A stretch of DNA of 64,000 bases from Anaerolineales bacterium (GCA_025057645.1 JANXBJ010000001.1:554357-618356), one strand, 5' to 3'; shown: positions 46,690 through 57,471, counted from the stretch's first letter. Numbers and translations are program-made. Notes: generated from the sequence alone by a model not told the origin.

Positions 46690-47970
46690 CTAGTTCTTCC
46701 CTACCACCTCCCTAAGGGCGTCATAGAAGATCGAGAGCGCTAAATCGATCTCTGCTTGGGTCACAATAAGCGGCGGAATCCAGCGAATCGTATTATCCCA
46801 AGTGCCGCAGGTCAGCAGCATCAGCTTGCGGTCTAAGCAGGCGTGAACAACATCCTTTGCCGTCTTTTTGTCCGGCTTGCGCTCCGCTGTCCGAAATTCA
46901 GAGCCGATCATTAAGCCGAGTCCGCGCACATCCCCAATAACCGGGAATTCCTCCTGAAGATGCTGCAGACCACGCTTTAGCTGTGCCCCTCGCTCGATCG
47001 CATTTTCCAGCAGATTTTCCTCCTTCATCACCCGAATGGTAGCCACGGCTGCCGCAGCAGCTACCGCGTTGCCCCCGTAGGTCCCGCCGTGAGAGCCCGG
47101 AACCCACTTTTCCATCAACTCTCTGCGGCTGAAGACACCTGCCAGGGGCATCCCGGAGGCCAGCCCCTTGGCTACGGTCACGATATCCGGAATAATATCA
47201 AAGTGTTGAAAGGAGAACCACTTGCCCGTCCGTCCGAAGCCTGCTTGGATCTCATCGCAAATCAGCAGAATCTCATACTCATCACAAATTCTCCTTAGCC
47301 CCTGCATAAAACTCTTCGGGGGCACTACGTAACCGCCCTCCCCGAGCACCGGCTCGATCAGGATCGCAGCGGTTTCCTCAGGGGCGGTCTGGCTGTGCAG
47401 CAGGAATTCCAACTCCCCTAAGCACCAGCGACTGGTCTCCTCTTCATCCCACCCGTAGCGGTAAGCATACGGGTAAGGAGCGACAAAAACACCCGGCATC
47501 AGAGGTTGGTAGCCAACTCGGTAGACCGTCTTAGAGGTAGTCAAAGCCATCGTTCCAACGGTTCGACCGTGAAAACTGCCCTGAAACACGATGAGATTGG
47601 TGCGTTTGGTGGCATGACGCGCAAGCTTAATCGCTCCCTCGATCGCCTCGGCGCCGGAATTGGTAAAAAAGAAGCAATCGATCGGCTCGGGGACAATTGT
47701 ACGCAGCTCTTCGATCAGCTCAATAATGGGTTTGTGCTTAACGATGTTCATCTGAGCATGAATAAGCTTTGCAGCTTGCTCTTGAATGGCCCTAACAACA
47801 ACGGGATGACAGTGCCCCGTGTTCGTTACCCCGATGCCACAAGTGAAATCTAGATACTTTTCCCCGCTGATATCATAGACCCAACATCCTTCTGCTTTTT
47901 CTGAGACAATCTGGGTATATGAGACCCAGACCGGAGAGAGATAAGCCAAGACTTCTTCGTAGCGATTCAT
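46690..47970 (-). CDS. Class III aminotransferase (GabT-like)
   Basis: PLP aminotransferase of 426 residues, fold type I. Schiff-base lysine K268 is in TVAKGLASGMPLAG, the cofactor Asp in ICDEIQAGFGRTG, and the phosphate-binding segment is TNSGAEAIEGAIKLAR. It resembles 4-aminobutyrate/omega-amino acid aminotransferases, which turn amino acids with a terminal amine into semialdehydes. It lies 10 bp after the large AOR gene, so AOR may oxidise its aldehyde product. Exact substrate unknown. Confidence 0.9.
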   Translation of the reverse strand: MNRYEEVLAYLSPVWVSYTQIVSEKAEGCWVYDISGEKYLDFTCGIGVTNTGHCHPVVVRAIQEQAAKLIHAQMNIVKHKPIIELIEELRTIVPEPIDCFFFTNSGAEAIEGAIKLARHATKRTNLIVFQGSFHGRTVGTMALTTSKTVYRVGYQPLMPGVFVAPYPYAYRYGWDEEETSRWCLGELEFLLHSQTAPEETAAILIEPVLGEGGYVVPPKSFMQGLRRICDEYEILLICDEIQAGFGRTGKWFSFQHFDIIPDIVTVAKGLASGMPLAGVFSRRELMEKWVPGSHGGTYGGNAVAAAAAVATIRVMKEENLLENAIERGAQLKRGLQHLQEEFPVIGDVRGLGLMIGSEFRTAERKPDKKTAKDVVHACLDRKLMLLTCGTWDNTIRWIPPLIVTQAEIDLALSIFYDALREVVGKN

Positions 47971-47980
47971 CAGGCTCTCC

Positions 47981-49891
47981 CTATAGTCCGACTAGGTCGG
48001 CAATCCATTCTACGCCGAGGTCTGCCAATTTGGCCCGGGTTGGCAGCCCCTCGTTTGTCCAGCCCATGAATTGGTAATACAGGTCCAAAGCCCTTTCAAA
48101 TTCCTCTAGGTTCAGTGCAACTCCAGCCGTCGGACCCGTGCCAGCCAGCGGTTTGAAGAATTTCTTCGGAAGGGTATCGTCTTTACGGCTGAACCCCTCA
48201 CGCATGTTGAAGGCACGCATCATATTGATTCGCCGCTCGCCAACTTTCATCAGCTCATACAGCGAGACATCCCAACCGGTCACTGCCCGGACCATTTCAA
48301 CCAACTCGGTCGGTCCATAAAGTGTCCAAGCAGGTCCCCAGACAAATTGACAAAGTTCTAGGGTATCTAAGATGCTGTAGAAGATTTGGCTATACGCAGC
48401 AAAACGCACTTTCTCAGCGTTCAGGCTGCGTTCTGGCGGCGGATCCTTCAAGTCTAGCTCCGCAAGTCTCCTCAGATAAAGCTCACTCGTCCCTGCTTCA
48501 TACATCGGATCGTGCTCACTCGACTGATGATCAGCGCCAAAGGGATTGACAGCATAGATCACCGCAAGTGAGCGCTTCGCTTGCGGCATATGAGCCGGCG
48601 CTTCCTGATTCTTGACCGTGATCAAGCATTCCTCAGCCGCGGGCCCCCAAATCTTTGCTGCCCTTGCAGAGCCCTGAGACAAAATCGGACCAAGAGCCCC
48701 ACTTACGGTGACAATCTGTTTTAGCACTTCTAACATAGCTTGGGCATTCCCGAACCGCAATTCGATCCCCCCGGTTTGCTCTAGCCCAATGATGCCCTTC
48801 TCAAAGCATTCCATGGCAAAAGCTATGGTAGCACCACAAGTAATGGTATCCACCCCATACTGATTGCAAATCTCGTTGGCTTTGCTGATCGCCACCAGAT
48901 CACCGATCCCGCAGTAGGAGCCAAACGTGCTCAAGGTCTCATATTCCGGCCCGCCATAAAGAGGGTCAACTGTCAACGGCCCTTCCTTGACTTCGACCAC
49001 GCGTTTGCATCGCACAACGCAAGCGTAACAAGTATCACGCTCCTTGAGGATCGTGTCATACATCGTCTCACCGCTAATCTGCTCGCACAGCTCGAATTGC
49101 CCTTCGTTGTAGTTACGTGTTGGCAGAGTTCCCCAAGCGTTCTGGGGCATAACCACACTGGCGGTTCCGTATTTCCCTAAAGCATCCACATCCGGGTTCT
49201 CAGGCATCCACTTAGGTCCCAGTTTGCTAAGCTCTGCCAACTTTTTCGGGTCAAAAATTGCCGGCTTTTGCGTCCCGCGCACGGCAATTGCCCTTAAGTT
49301 TTTGCTCGCCATCACTAGGCCCATACCGGTGCGACCGTTGTTTCGGTTACTCATGCTCACCACACTGGCAAACCGCACACCTTTCTCAGCAGCCGGCCCA
49401 ACCTGCAGCACTTCAGCCTTCGGCTCACCGAGTTCCTGACGAATAATGGACTCAGCCTCACCGGTTAACTTTCCAACCAAATGTGAGGCATCGTGCAACT
49501 CTGCTTTTCCGTTGAGGATCGAGAGATACACCGGCTTCTCAGACTTTCCCCGCACCACGATTCCATCGAAACCTGCAAACTTGAGTTCTGCCGGGAAAAA
49601 CCCTCCCCCCTGGCTATCCCCAATGGCACCGCTCATCGGCGACTTGGCATTGATGTTGACCCGACTTTGGCCCGAGATCGCAGCTCCAGTGGTCACACTC
49701 AACATAATTGTCAACATGTTCTCCGGACCTAGGGGATCAGCCTTAGGCGGCACCCCCCTCAAGAGATAGTACATCCCCATCGCCGAGCCACCCATATACT
49801 TACGGTAAAAGGCTTCGGGTGGCTCCTCCACCTCAAGCTTATGGTTGCTCAGGTCAACATGCAGGATCTTTCCAGTATATCCGTATGCCAT
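47981..49891 (-). CDS. Aldehyde:ferredoxin oxidoreductase, long form
   Basis: Tungstopterin aldehyde oxidoreductase, 636 residues, close to the length of archaeal AOR. The N-terminal domain binds the pterin (YMGGSAMGMYYLL, SGQSRVNINAKSPMSGAIGD). The canonical CX2CX3C cluster motif is CYACVVRC and the fourth Cys lies in LDTLELCQF. GGAGG precedes the ATG. It follows a symporter and precedes an aminotransferase on one transcript. It would oxidise aldehydes with ferredoxin as acceptor, saving low-potential electrons. Confidence 0.93.
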   Translation of the reverse strand: MAYGYTGKILHVDLSNHKLEVEEPPEAFYRKYMGGSAMGMYYLLRGVPPKADPLGPENMLTIMLSVTTGAAISGQSRVNINAKSPMSGAIGDSQGGGFFPAELKFAGFDGIVVRGKSEKPVYLSILNGKAELHDASHLVGKLTGEAESIIRQELGEPKAEVLQVGPAAEKGVRFASVVSMSNRNNGRTGMGLVMASKNLRAIAVRGTQKPAIFDPKKLAELSKLGPKWMPENPDVDALGKYGTASVVMPQNAWGTLPTRNYNEGQFELCEQISGETMYDTILKERDTCYACVVRCKRVVEVKEGPLTVDPLYGGPEYETLSTFGSYCGIGDLVAISKANEICNQYGVDTITCGATIAFAMECFEKGIIGLEQTGGIELRFGNAQAMLEVLKQIVTVSGALGPILSQGSARAAKIWGPAAEECLITVKNQEAPAHMPQAKRSLAVIYAVNPFGADHQSSEHDPMYEAGTSELYLRRLAELDLKDPPPERSLNAEKVRFAAYSQIFYSILDTLELCQFVWGPAWTLYGPTELVEMVRAVTGWDVSLYELMKVGERRINMMRAFNMREGFSRKDDTLPKKFFKPLAGTGPTAGVALNLEEFERALDLYYQFMGWTNEGLPTRAKLADLGVEWIADLVGL

Positions 49892-49970
49892 TTCTGCCTC
49901 CTTTCCTAAAATTCAAACTCCGATCCAAAATCACACTCAAGCGCACCGTCTTTATTTTCGCTCTCAAGAC

Positions 49971-51548
49971 TCACTCAACGTCTGATAACCCCTTGAAGCC
50001 AATAGTGTGGGTCATGTCCACCGGATTACCGTTAATATCTGTGAGCACCTTTGGCGGGTCAATCCTCTGGGTCAATAGCGACACTCCGATAAATACAAGC
50101 ACTGAAAGGACAAACGCCGGTGTCGAAGCGATGTAAATTGCATCCCAAGTGGCACATTCGACATCTAGCTCACAAACTTCTAAGGTTCGAGGGTAATAAT
50201 AGAATGTAAGCACAATCCACGAAATTACCCCCGAAAAGAATGAGGCTAAAGCCCCTGTATGATTAGCCTTTTTCCAGTGCATCCCGATAATGTATGGCGC
50301 AGCCATGCCGACAAGAATACTCGTGTTGCTCAAGACGGCCAAGCGGTAAATCGTTGAAGCAAAGAGAGCAATCAGCAGACTTAACACACCACTGACCAGC
50401 AGGGAAACTCTTGTCAGAAGTAATTCGGCTTTATCGCTTAGGTCCGGCTTGAAAACTTTAATGATATTCTGTGTGAACATGGTTGCGCCAGCTAATAGCG
50501 AACTATCCGAGGTACTCATCAAGGCTGAGGCAAGGGCGGCAATAAACGCCGCTGCCAGAACCGGGGGCAAGAACTTCATCGCCATCGTAACTAAGATAAA
50601 TTCCGACTCCTCAGCCCCAACGTCAGGTCCGATAGCTCCATAAGCAGCCATCCCGATTAGGGGAGAGAGGATCCCAAACCCTAGATAGAGCGCAGCGGCT
50701 AAATACGTAGATTGAACAGCCACCTTCTCGTTTTTAGCAGCACAGGTGCGTTGGAGATAATCCTGGGCTGGGATTGCACCTAAGCCGAGCGCAATCCAAG
50801 CAGCAACGTAGTATAGAGCCCCTAGCCCCCCAGTGTAGCCGAGGTAGCCCTCACCTTCGATCGGCCAAATCGCAAAGGGTTCAGACACGTACTGCGCACC
50901 GGCTAAGCCGAAGAACTGCCGAATTCCCCCTACGTGGCTGATAACTCCAAAGGTGATCATCAATAGGCCGAAGCAGGTCAAGAACATCTGCATAAAGTCC
51001 AAGGCCGTGTCAGCCCACAAGCCCCCGAGAAGTGTATAAAAGGTAACGACTCCAGCTACCATAATCATACCTGCGGAGAGCGGCCATCCCAACAGCGCAG
51101 CTAAGATAGCTCCCCCGGCTACAATTTGCGCAGCGGTCCAGCCAAAGTAGGTGATGATCTGTGTCACGGTCCCGACAACCGACATCGCAGTGCCATAGCG
51201 ATGCTGGAAAAAGTCCATAATGGTGATATACTGCGCACGGCGGGCGACGCGCACGATTAGAAACCCCGCAATAACCAAACAGAGCGTAGCTCCAAAGGGG
51301 TCAAACACCACGCCTTGAAAACCGTATTGATAGGCAAAGGAACTCGAACCCATTAGAGTTTCTGCTGCAAACCAAGTTGCCATAATTGATGGAGCCGCCA
51401 TCCAGACCGGCAACCTTCGTCCCGCAAGGACATAATCCACATTGGTCTCAATTCTTTTCGACGCCCAGTAGCCAATGACCATGCGGACAATCAAAATGAT
51501 GACAATTCCCCCGATCACGACTCCCGCATATTCATACTCTCCATTCAT
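49971..51548 (-). CDS. Sodium:solute symporter (SSS family), first copy
   Basis: Membrane importer of 525 residues with about 13 helices. Family signs are RRLPVWMAAPSIMATWFAAE, split as RRLPVWMA and ATWFAAE, and the GLWADTALDFMQMF and ALASALMSTSDSSLLAGA segments that hold the sodium-site Ser/Thr residues. It is closely similar to the second symporter at 54.3-55.9 kb along the whole length, so they are paralogs. Substrate unknown; neighbours suggest an amino acid, polyamine or related organic cation. Confidence 0.92.
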   Translation of the reverse strand: MNGEYEYAGVVIGGIVIILIVRMVIGYWASKRIETNVDYVLAGRRLPVWMAAPSIMATWFAAETLMGSSSFAYQYGFQGVVFDPFGATLCLVIAGFLIVRVARRAQYITIMDFFQHRYGTAMSVVGTVTQIITYFGWTAAQIVAGGAILAALLGWPLSAGMIMVAGVVTFYTLLGGLWADTALDFMQMFLTCFGLLMITFGVISHVGGIRQFFGLAGAQYVSEPFAIWPIEGEGYLGYTGGLGALYYVAAWIALGLGAIPAQDYLQRTCAAKNEKVAVQSTYLAAALYLGFGILSPLIGMAAYGAIGPDVGAEESEFILVTMAMKFLPPVLAAAFIAALASALMSTSDSSLLAGATMFTQNIIKVFKPDLSDKAELLLTRVSLLVSGVLSLLIALFASTIYRLAVLSNTSILVGMAAPYIIGMHWKKANHTGALASFFSGVISWIVLTFYYYPRTLEVCELDVECATWDAIYIASTPAFVLSVLVFIGVSLLTQRIDPPKVLTDINGNPVDMTHTIGFKGLSDVE

Positions 51549-51586
51549 AGGGGTTACTCCTCGAGTTAGTTCACGCGGCTAGTAGT

Positions 51587-52792
51587 CTACCACTCTTTGA
51601 TCTTATAGGGGAATCCATAGCTTTCCATCCGCTCCATAAAAGGAACCGGATCAAAAGCCTCGGGTCCTAAGACACCAACTCCTTTCCAAACCCCGTGCTC
51701 AAGCAGCTCCCAACCAATTACGGGATTGAAGGCAGTCTGGGCGACCACCGCTTGACAACCCAGACGACGCATACACTCCTCGTTGTCGGCAACCTGATAG
51801 AGATATACTTGTCGAGGCTTCCCATCCTTAATGCCTTTGACCCAAGTGCCGGCGCAGGTCTTGCCCACCATTTTGTCTCCCAAGTGCGCCGGGTCGGGCA
51901 AGCAAGCAGCCACTACATCCCGAGGTGCAACCCAAACGTCCTTCACCTTAATAGGCTCTTTTTTATCCAACCCTAGCATTTTCAAGGTTTTGAGCACATT
52001 GATGAACTTATCCCCTAGGCCATACTTAAAGGTGACGCGCTTACACTTTATCCACCGGGGAATCAACAATACCTCTTCATGTTCCACATTGACACATTCG
52101 ATCTGTCCTATCCCCTCCGGGAAGTCAAAGATTTCCGGTTCTGAAAAAGGCTCGGTTGTATACCATCCCTTGTCTGCCTCCCAAATCACCGGAGGATTGA
52201 GGCATTCCTCAATGGTCGTCCAGATGGAAAAGTTTGGGGCAAACTCATACCCCCGCACCTCAAGGTTTGCACCATCGCGAACCCCGATCTCCTCAATCTC
52301 ATCGAAGAGATAATCATAGGCATAGCGGGCAAAAACATCTGACATCCCCGGCTCAACCCCCAACCCTAAAATTGCCAGTAGACCTTTCTTCTCCCAGAGT
52401 TCGGCGCGTTCAAACTGGTAGTCCCCCAACTTGACTCCGCATTGGTGATAGGGGTCCGTGGGGTGGGGCTCAGAAAGCGACATCGCCATATCCATGTAAG
52501 TACAACCGTAGTTGTATGCTGCCTCAAAAATTGGGACATTTAAGGAGGGGTCGCAGGCGTTCATAATTAGGTCCACCTTATACTTTTTAGCCAATTCTTC
52601 GACCCGATCCTGATGACTTGCATCGACCCACTCTGCCGGGAACCGCAGGGTATCTCCGAGCTTTTCTTGAACTTCTTTCAATCGCTCCCGGTTATAGTCC
52701 GAAAGAACTACCTGCTGAACCCAAGGCTGAGACTTAGCAATTACAGCGATCGCTTCGCCTACACCGCCGACGCCAACTAATAGGACTTTCAT
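51587..52792 (-). CDS. Saccharopine dehydrogenase-family oxidoreductase
   Basis: NAD(P)-dependent enzyme of 401 residues. The N-terminal Rossmann site is VLLVGVGGVGEAIA (3-16), with LSDYNRERL at the end of beta 2, and the C-terminal saccharopine-dehydrogenase domain contains GLGVEPGMSDVFARY. Relatives include saccharopine dehydrogenase, lysine 6-dehydrogenase and carboxy(nor)spermidine dehydrogenase; I cannot decide among them. It lies between an aminotransferase and a symporter gene, so a role in lysine, diamine or polyamine breakdown is plausible. Confidence 0.85.
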   Translation of the reverse strand: MKVLLVGVGGVGEAIAVIAKSQPWVQQVVLSDYNRERLKEVQEKLGDTLRFPAEWVDASHQDRVEELAKKYKVDLIMNACDPSLNVPIFEAAYNYGCTYMDMAMSLSEPHPTDPYHQCGVKLGDYQFERAELWEKKGLLAILGLGVEPGMSDVFARYAYDYLFDEIEEIGVRDGANLEVRGYEFAPNFSIWTTIEECLNPPVIWEADKGWYTTEPFSEPEIFDFPEGIGQIECVNVEHEEVLLIPRWIKCKRVTFKYGLGDKFINVLKTLKMLGLDKKEPIKVKDVWVAPRDVVAACLPDPAHLGDKMVGKTCAGTWVKGIKDGKPRQVYLYQVADNEECMRRLGCQAVVAQTAFNPVIGWELLEHGVWKGVGVLGPEAFDPVPFMERMESYGFPYKIKEW

Positions 52793-52888
52793 AGCTCTCT
52801 CTCCTCAGTCTGGCAAAACGATTCTCGCAAAGACGCTGCCCTAAGTGGCTCAAAACTCTATTCCACTGGAAGGCCCTCACCAAATTCT

Positions 52889-54250
52889 TCAGTGAACAGT
52901 CTTAGCAACTTCCACTAAAGTGTCTTCGAGACGATTCAGAACCTCATCGATTTGCTCGTAGGTGATCACTAAAGGCGGCTCAATCCGGATAGTATGGGCG
53001 CTGGTCAGCGTGCCGGCTACTAATACCCCGCGTTTGAAGAGGCCAGCAGCAACCTTATAGCCTACTTCTGCGTTGTGAAAATGCTGGCCGATAAGCAAAC
53101 CTTTTCCGGTAACGCTGTGATAAATCTGAGGATATCTAGCAGCTAATTCCTGCAACTTCGGCATGATATACTCACCCTTAGCCGCAGCCTGCTCCCATAA
53201 ACGATCGCGCAAGGTGACATGGATCGCAGCAATTGCGGCACTGCACGCTAGCGCGCCACCCCCGGTCGTAGTCGTATGGATGAACGGGTTGGGATACATC
53301 ATACACTGCCAAATTTCCTCGGTCGAGCAGAATGCGCTGACCGGCATCACTCCACCTCCGAGTGATTTAGCCACTGCCAGGATATCCGGAACCACATCCC
53401 AATGCTCTACCCCCCACAACTTGCCGGTACGTCCCATCCCGGTCTGAACCTCATCAGCAATTAGCAAGACTCCATAATGCCTGGTCAGCTCCCGCACGCG
53501 GGGCCAAAAATCATCCGGCGGGACAATAGCCCCAGCTTCACCTTGGATAGGCTCAAACATTACCGCCGCAATGTCAATTCCTACTTTCTTACAGATGTCC
53601 AGTTGTCGTTCAACAGCGTCCGCATCTCCGAAGGGCACGTGGTACACCGGCCCACCGTAGAGAATCCCAGGAGGCTGCCGGTAGTCTGCTTTGCCCATCA
53701 TGCTCAGAGACCCCATGGTCTTGCCATGGAAAGCCTTTACGGCAACAATGAACCCGCTCCTTTTCGTATACATCTTTGCCAGTTTGATCGCTCCTTCAAC
53801 TGCCTCAGTGCCACTGGCGCAGAAGAAGCTATACTTGATGTCGCCCGGAGTAATCATTGCCATCAGGCGCGCCAACACGCCGCGCAGGGGGTCGATCAAC
53901 TCTTGGCTTGGCATCGGCGTACGGTTCAACTGGGCACGAACCGCGGCGATCACCTCAGGGTGGGACCAACCTAAGTCGAATAGCCCGTAGCCCCCAAGAC
54001 AGTCGATATATTCCCGCCCCAACACGTCTCGGAACACCGCTCCACTGCCGGTCCATTCTGTTGCTGCCCAGTCCCCCGCTTCGGTAACCGATTTCCGATA
54101 GTCCAGCCAGCCTTTATTGAAATGTTCGGCGAAGTTATACAAGCTCTCTTCAATGATCTGCTTCCCCTCCTCTTCGGTAACCTCGCTTTTGGCAATAATA
54201 TTCAGCCATTTGCTTGCATACTCTTGGGCTTGATCCAACGTCTGAGGCAT
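52889..54250 (-). CDS. Putrescine aminotransferase-like class III enzyme
   Basis: PLP aminotransferase of 453 residues resembling E. coli PatA (putrescine to 4-aminobutanal). It has the long N-terminal helix region of that group (EEEGKQIIEESLYNFAEHFN), FFCASGTEAVEGAIKLAK, IADEVQTGMGRTGK and Schiff-base K295 in AVAKSLGGGVMP. The product would be an aminoaldehyde. It is flanked by a symporter and a saccharopine-dehydrogenase-family gene, fitting diamine or lysine use. Substrate not proven. Confidence 0.9.
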   Translation of the reverse strand: MPQTLDQAQEYASKWLNIIAKSEVTEEEGKQIIEESLYNFAEHFNKGWLDYRKSVTEAGDWAATEWTGSGAVFRDVLGREYIDCLGGYGLFDLGWSHPEVIAAVRAQLNRTPMPSQELIDPLRGVLARLMAMITPGDIKYSFFCASGTEAVEGAIKLAKMYTKRSGFIVAVKAFHGKTMGSLSMMGKADYRQPPGILYGGPVYHVPFGDADAVERQLDICKKVGIDIAAVMFEPIQGEAGAIVPPDDFWPRVRELTRHYGVLLIADEVQTGMGRTGKLWGVEHWDVVPDILAVAKSLGGGVMPVSAFCSTEEIWQCMMYPNPFIHTTTTGGGALACSAAIAAIHVTLRDRLWEQAAAKGEYIMPKLQELAARYPQIYHSVTGKGLLIGQHFHNAEVGYKVAAGLFKRGVLVAGTLTSAHTIRIEPPLVITYEQIDEVLNRLEDTLVEVAKTVH

Positions 54251-54275
54251 ACAAACCTCCTTTCTTAGGCCTAAC

Positions 54276-55904
54276 TTAGTCCGCAGTTGCTCTCCGAAGC
54301 TCTGCTTCCTCCTCGGGTTTACCCCAAATCGCCTCTTTCAAGGACAACAGACCAAGTTGTAGCTTCAATTCCAACGGATTGCCGTCCACATCGGTCAACT
54401 GCATCGGCATGTCTATTTTTTGGGTGGCTAAAGAAACGACAACTTGCAGGAAAACCGAGATCAGGAAGGCCGGGAACGAGCTGATATACACTGCATCCCA
54501 GAAGGCACACTCAAAGTCAGCCTCACACACCGCATACGTTGAACTCTGATAGTAATACACCCCTAGAATGACCCAGGAGACAAAGCCCCCGATCAAGGCC
54601 GCAATGGCACCGCTTTTATTCGCCTTTTTCCAATACATTCCGAAGGCAAAAGGTGCAAATAATCCAACCAACAGGATCGACCACGCAACCATAGCCAACT
54701 TGTAAATTGTCCCAGCCCACAGAGCGATGATAATGCTAATTAAGCCGATCACCAAAACCATAATTCGGGTGAGGAGCAATTTCTGCTTCTCACCAAAGTT
54801 CTTCACGAAGAGGGGAACGATGTTTTCGGTGACTACAGAAGCGCCCGCCAGAACCGAAGAGTCCGAAGTGCTCATCAAGGCCGAAGCCAGCGCAGCGATA
54901 AACAAAGCCGTCAGTACGGGGTGCAAATGCTCCATCGCCGCCGTAATCAGCAGAAACTCGGTCTGTTCAGGGGCGATATTGGGATTCAACTTGAACATCA
55001 TGATCCCGATCAAGGGAGACATCACGCCAAATGTCAGGTACAAAGCGCCGGCAATGTAGGAACCCCACACGGAAGTTGCCTCGTTCTTGGCTGCCATAGA
55101 GCGTTGCATCAGGTCTTGGGTAGGCACACTGCCGAACCCAATGGCTAGCCAGGCGGCGATCCAGTAGAAGATTCCGATATAGCCTGTATAGCCCAAATAT
55201 CCCTCGCCTTTAATCGGCAATAGCGTAAAAGGATTGGATACATAGAGTGAGCCGGCATCCTCAACCATTCCCCGAAAGCCACCCACAGCACTGAGGACAC
55301 CGATGAAAATCAACGTAACGCCCCCGGCAGTCAGGAACATTTGCATGAAATCCAGCAAGGTGTCTGCCCACATCCCCCCCATAAAGGTATAAAAGGTGAC
55401 GATGCTCGCTACGAGGATCATCCCAGCCGAAACAGGCCACCCCAGCAAGGCATGGATAATGTTCCCTCCGGCGACAATTTGCGCTCCAGTCCAAGCAAAG
55501 TAAGTCAACAACTGAGCTAGCGAGGTCAGAAAGCTCATCGCTTTGCCGTAACGACGCTCGAAAAAGTCAACGACCGTCAAGTATCGAGCTCGGCGCATCA
55601 AGCGAATAAAAAAGACCCCGGAGATGAACAAACAGGCTGCGGCGCCAAAGGGGTCAAACACCACGCCCTGTAAGCCATACTGGTAAGCTGTAGAGCTTGC
55701 CCCCATCATGGTTTCTGCAGCAAACCAGGTGGCCATTATGGAAGCTGCGGCAAGATAAATTGGCAGCCTTCGTCCGGCAACAATATAATCAGCCGCATTA
55801 GCCACCCTGCGAGACGCATAATACCCTACTGCCAAGCGGATCATAAACAGGACAACAATGCCCCCAATCACTAACCCAGCGTACTCATAGCCCTCGAATT
55901 CCAT
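54276..55904 (-). CDS. Sodium:solute symporter (SSS family), second copy
   Basis: Membrane importer of 542 residues, paralog of the symporter at 50.0-51.5 kb. Shared segments include EYAGLVIGGIVVLFMIRLAVGYYASRR (in part, YAGLVIGGIVV), RRLPIYLAAASIMATWFAAE in part (ATWFAAETMMG), ALASALMSTSDSSVLAGA and a C-terminal LTDVDGNPLEL. The ATG at 55904 has AGGAGG upstream; a longer frame adds non-membrane residues and is unlikely. It is 25 bp upstream of the PatA-like gene. Substrate unknown. Confidence 0.92.
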   Translation of the reverse strand: MEFEGYEYAGLVIGGIVVLFMIRLAVGYYASRRVANAADYIVAGRRLPIYLAAASIMATWFAAETMMGASSTAYQYGLQGVVFDPFGAAACLFISGVFFIRLMRRARYLTVVDFFERRYGKAMSFLTSLAQLLTYFAWTGAQIVAGGNIIHALLGWPVSAGMILVASIVTFYTFMGGMWADTLLDFMQMFLTAGGVTLIFIGVLSAVGGFRGMVEDAGSLYVSNPFTLLPIKGEGYLGYTGYIGIFYWIAAWLAIGFGSVPTQDLMQRSMAAKNEATSVWGSYIAGALYLTFGVMSPLIGIMMFKLNPNIAPEQTEFLLITAAMEHLHPVLTALFIAALASALMSTSDSSVLAGASVVTENIVPLFVKNFGEKQKLLLTRIMVLVIGLISIIIALWAGTIYKLAMVAWSILLVGLFAPFAFGMYWKKANKSGAIAALIGGFVSWVILGVYYYQSSTYAVCEADFECAFWDAVYISSFPAFLISVFLQVVVSLATQKIDMPMQLTDVDGNPLELKLQLGLLSLKEAIWGKPEEEAELRRATAD

Positions 55905-55998
55905 CTCACTCCTCCTAGCCCAGAATGCTTCGCCCATTCCTCCAAAATGCGCATCTCTCAAAAATCTGTCGACCAATATCCTGCTTGCCACCTCCTGC

Positions 55999-57471
55999 TC
56001 AGAATTTGCGCGACCATTCCTTCGGCCAGCGTTCGATCACCACCTTCTTTTGGGTGAAGAACTCCACTGCATCCATCCCTTGACCGTGCAAATCGCCAAA
56101 GAAGCTCTCTTTCCAACCGCTAAAGGGAAAATAAGCCATCGGCGCGGCTACACCGATGTTAATTCCCACATTTCCTGCTTGGACGTGATAACGGAACTTC
56201 CGCGCCGCTTCACCGCTCTTAGTAAATAGACAGGCCATGTTACCGTACTCCCCCATATTCACCAGCTCAATCGCCTCTTCGATAGTATTGACGGGCATGA
56301 TGCTCAGCACCGGCCCAAAGATCTCAGTGCGGAACAATTCCCCCTGCGGGGGGATGTTGAGGATCACCGTGGGGCGAACAAAGTTCCCTTTTTCGTAACC
56401 CTTAATCACAGCCCCTCTGCCATCAACTAGGATTGTCGCATCCTCTTCCAGCGCTTTACCGATCAACCCTTCGATGCGCGCTTTGCTTTGAGGGGTAATT
56501 ACCGGCCCCATTTCCACCCCTTCGTCCAGTCCATATCCCACAACGCGGTTGCGTGCAATCTCACAGATCGCTTCCACAAAATCGCGTTGTATCTCACCTA
56601 CCGGTGCAACGATCGAGGTCGCTAAACACCGCTGACCTGCGCTGCCAAACGCACTGTCGGCCAATACTTTGGTCGAAGTCTCAAGATCAGCGTCTGGCAG
56701 CACAACTGAAATGTTTTTGGCCCCCCCTTGACACTGAGCGCGTTTTCCATTGGCTGCGGCGCGGGCATAAATATAACGTGCCACCGGTGTCGATCCCACC
56801 ATGCTGATCGCTCGGATCAAGGGATGATCTAGGATCGCATCCACGGTTTCCTTGGCTCCGTTGACCAGATTGACGACCCCCTGTGGGAACCCGCACTGCT
56901 CCATCAGGGCAAAGATCTTCTGCATTGTCAACGGAACTTTTTCCGAAGGCTTGACTATCACAGTGTTCCCGCAAGCAAGAGCGTAGGGCATGAACCAAAA
57001 GGGAATCATGCCCGGAAAGTTGAACGGGCAGATAATCGCTACGACCCCTACCGGCTGACGAATAAAATATTCATCGATCCCCGGTGCAATATCCTCAGAA
57101 AATTTCCCTTGAATGAGAGAGGGAATACCACTAGCAACCTCTACGTTTTCAATCGCACGGCGCATCTCCCCCCGAGATTCGACAATTGTCTTGCCACACT
57201 CCATTGTAATCGTTCTGGAAAGATCCTCAAAATTCTCTTCCAGCAAGTACTTCAGCCGAAACAGATACTGAATCCGATCCCCCGCAGGGGTCTCCCGCCA
57301 CCCTTTTAGGGCCCTCTGAGCAGCCTGAGCTGCTTCGTCAACCTCTTCGGGAGGAGAGAGTGGAACTTCCCCGAGTTTCTCCGCCGTAGCCGGATTATAT
57401 ACTCCTAAATATTCACCTGCCCGAGAGGCCTTCCAATGGCCATCTATGTAGTTTTGCACTCGCACTACCAT
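55999..57471 (-). CDS. mmsA: CoA-acylating (methyl)malonate-semialdehyde dehydrogenase
   Basis: Converts malonate or methylmalonate semialdehyde with CoA and NAD to acetyl- or propionyl-CoA and CO2. The 490-residue aldehyde dehydrogenase has nucleophile C282 in GSAGQRCLA and the MmsA-specific QGGAKN at 248-253, where other family members have a catalytic Glu. [13 protein letters not shown] and KPSEKVP are further MmsA signs. Such semialdehydes arise from beta-alanine or 3-aminoisobutyrate by the class III aminotransferases next door, so the pathway is coherent. Confidence 0.94.
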   Translation of the reverse strand: MVVRVQNYIDGHWKASRAGEYLGVYNPATAEKLGEVPLSPPEEVDEAAQAAQRALKGWRETPAGDRIQYLFRLKYLLEENFEDLSRTITMECGKTIVESRGEMRRAIENVEVASGIPSLIQGKFSEDIAPGIDEYFIRQPVGVVAIICPFNFPGMIPFWFMPYALACGNTVIVKPSEKVPLTMQKIFALMEQCGFPQGVVNLVNGAKETVDAILDHPLIRAISMVGSTPVARYIYARAAANGKRAQCQGGAKNISVVLPDADLETSTKVLADSAFGSAGQRCLATSIVAPVGEIQRDFVEAICEIARNRVVGYGLDEGVEMGPVITPQSKARIEGLIGKALEEDATILVDGRGAVIKGYEKGNFVRPTVILNIPPQGELFRTEIFGPVLSIMPVNTIEEAIELVNMGEYGNMACLFTKSGEAARKFRYHVQAGNVGINIGVAAPMAYFPFSGWKESFFGDLHGQGMDAVEFFTQKKVVIERWPKEWSRKF

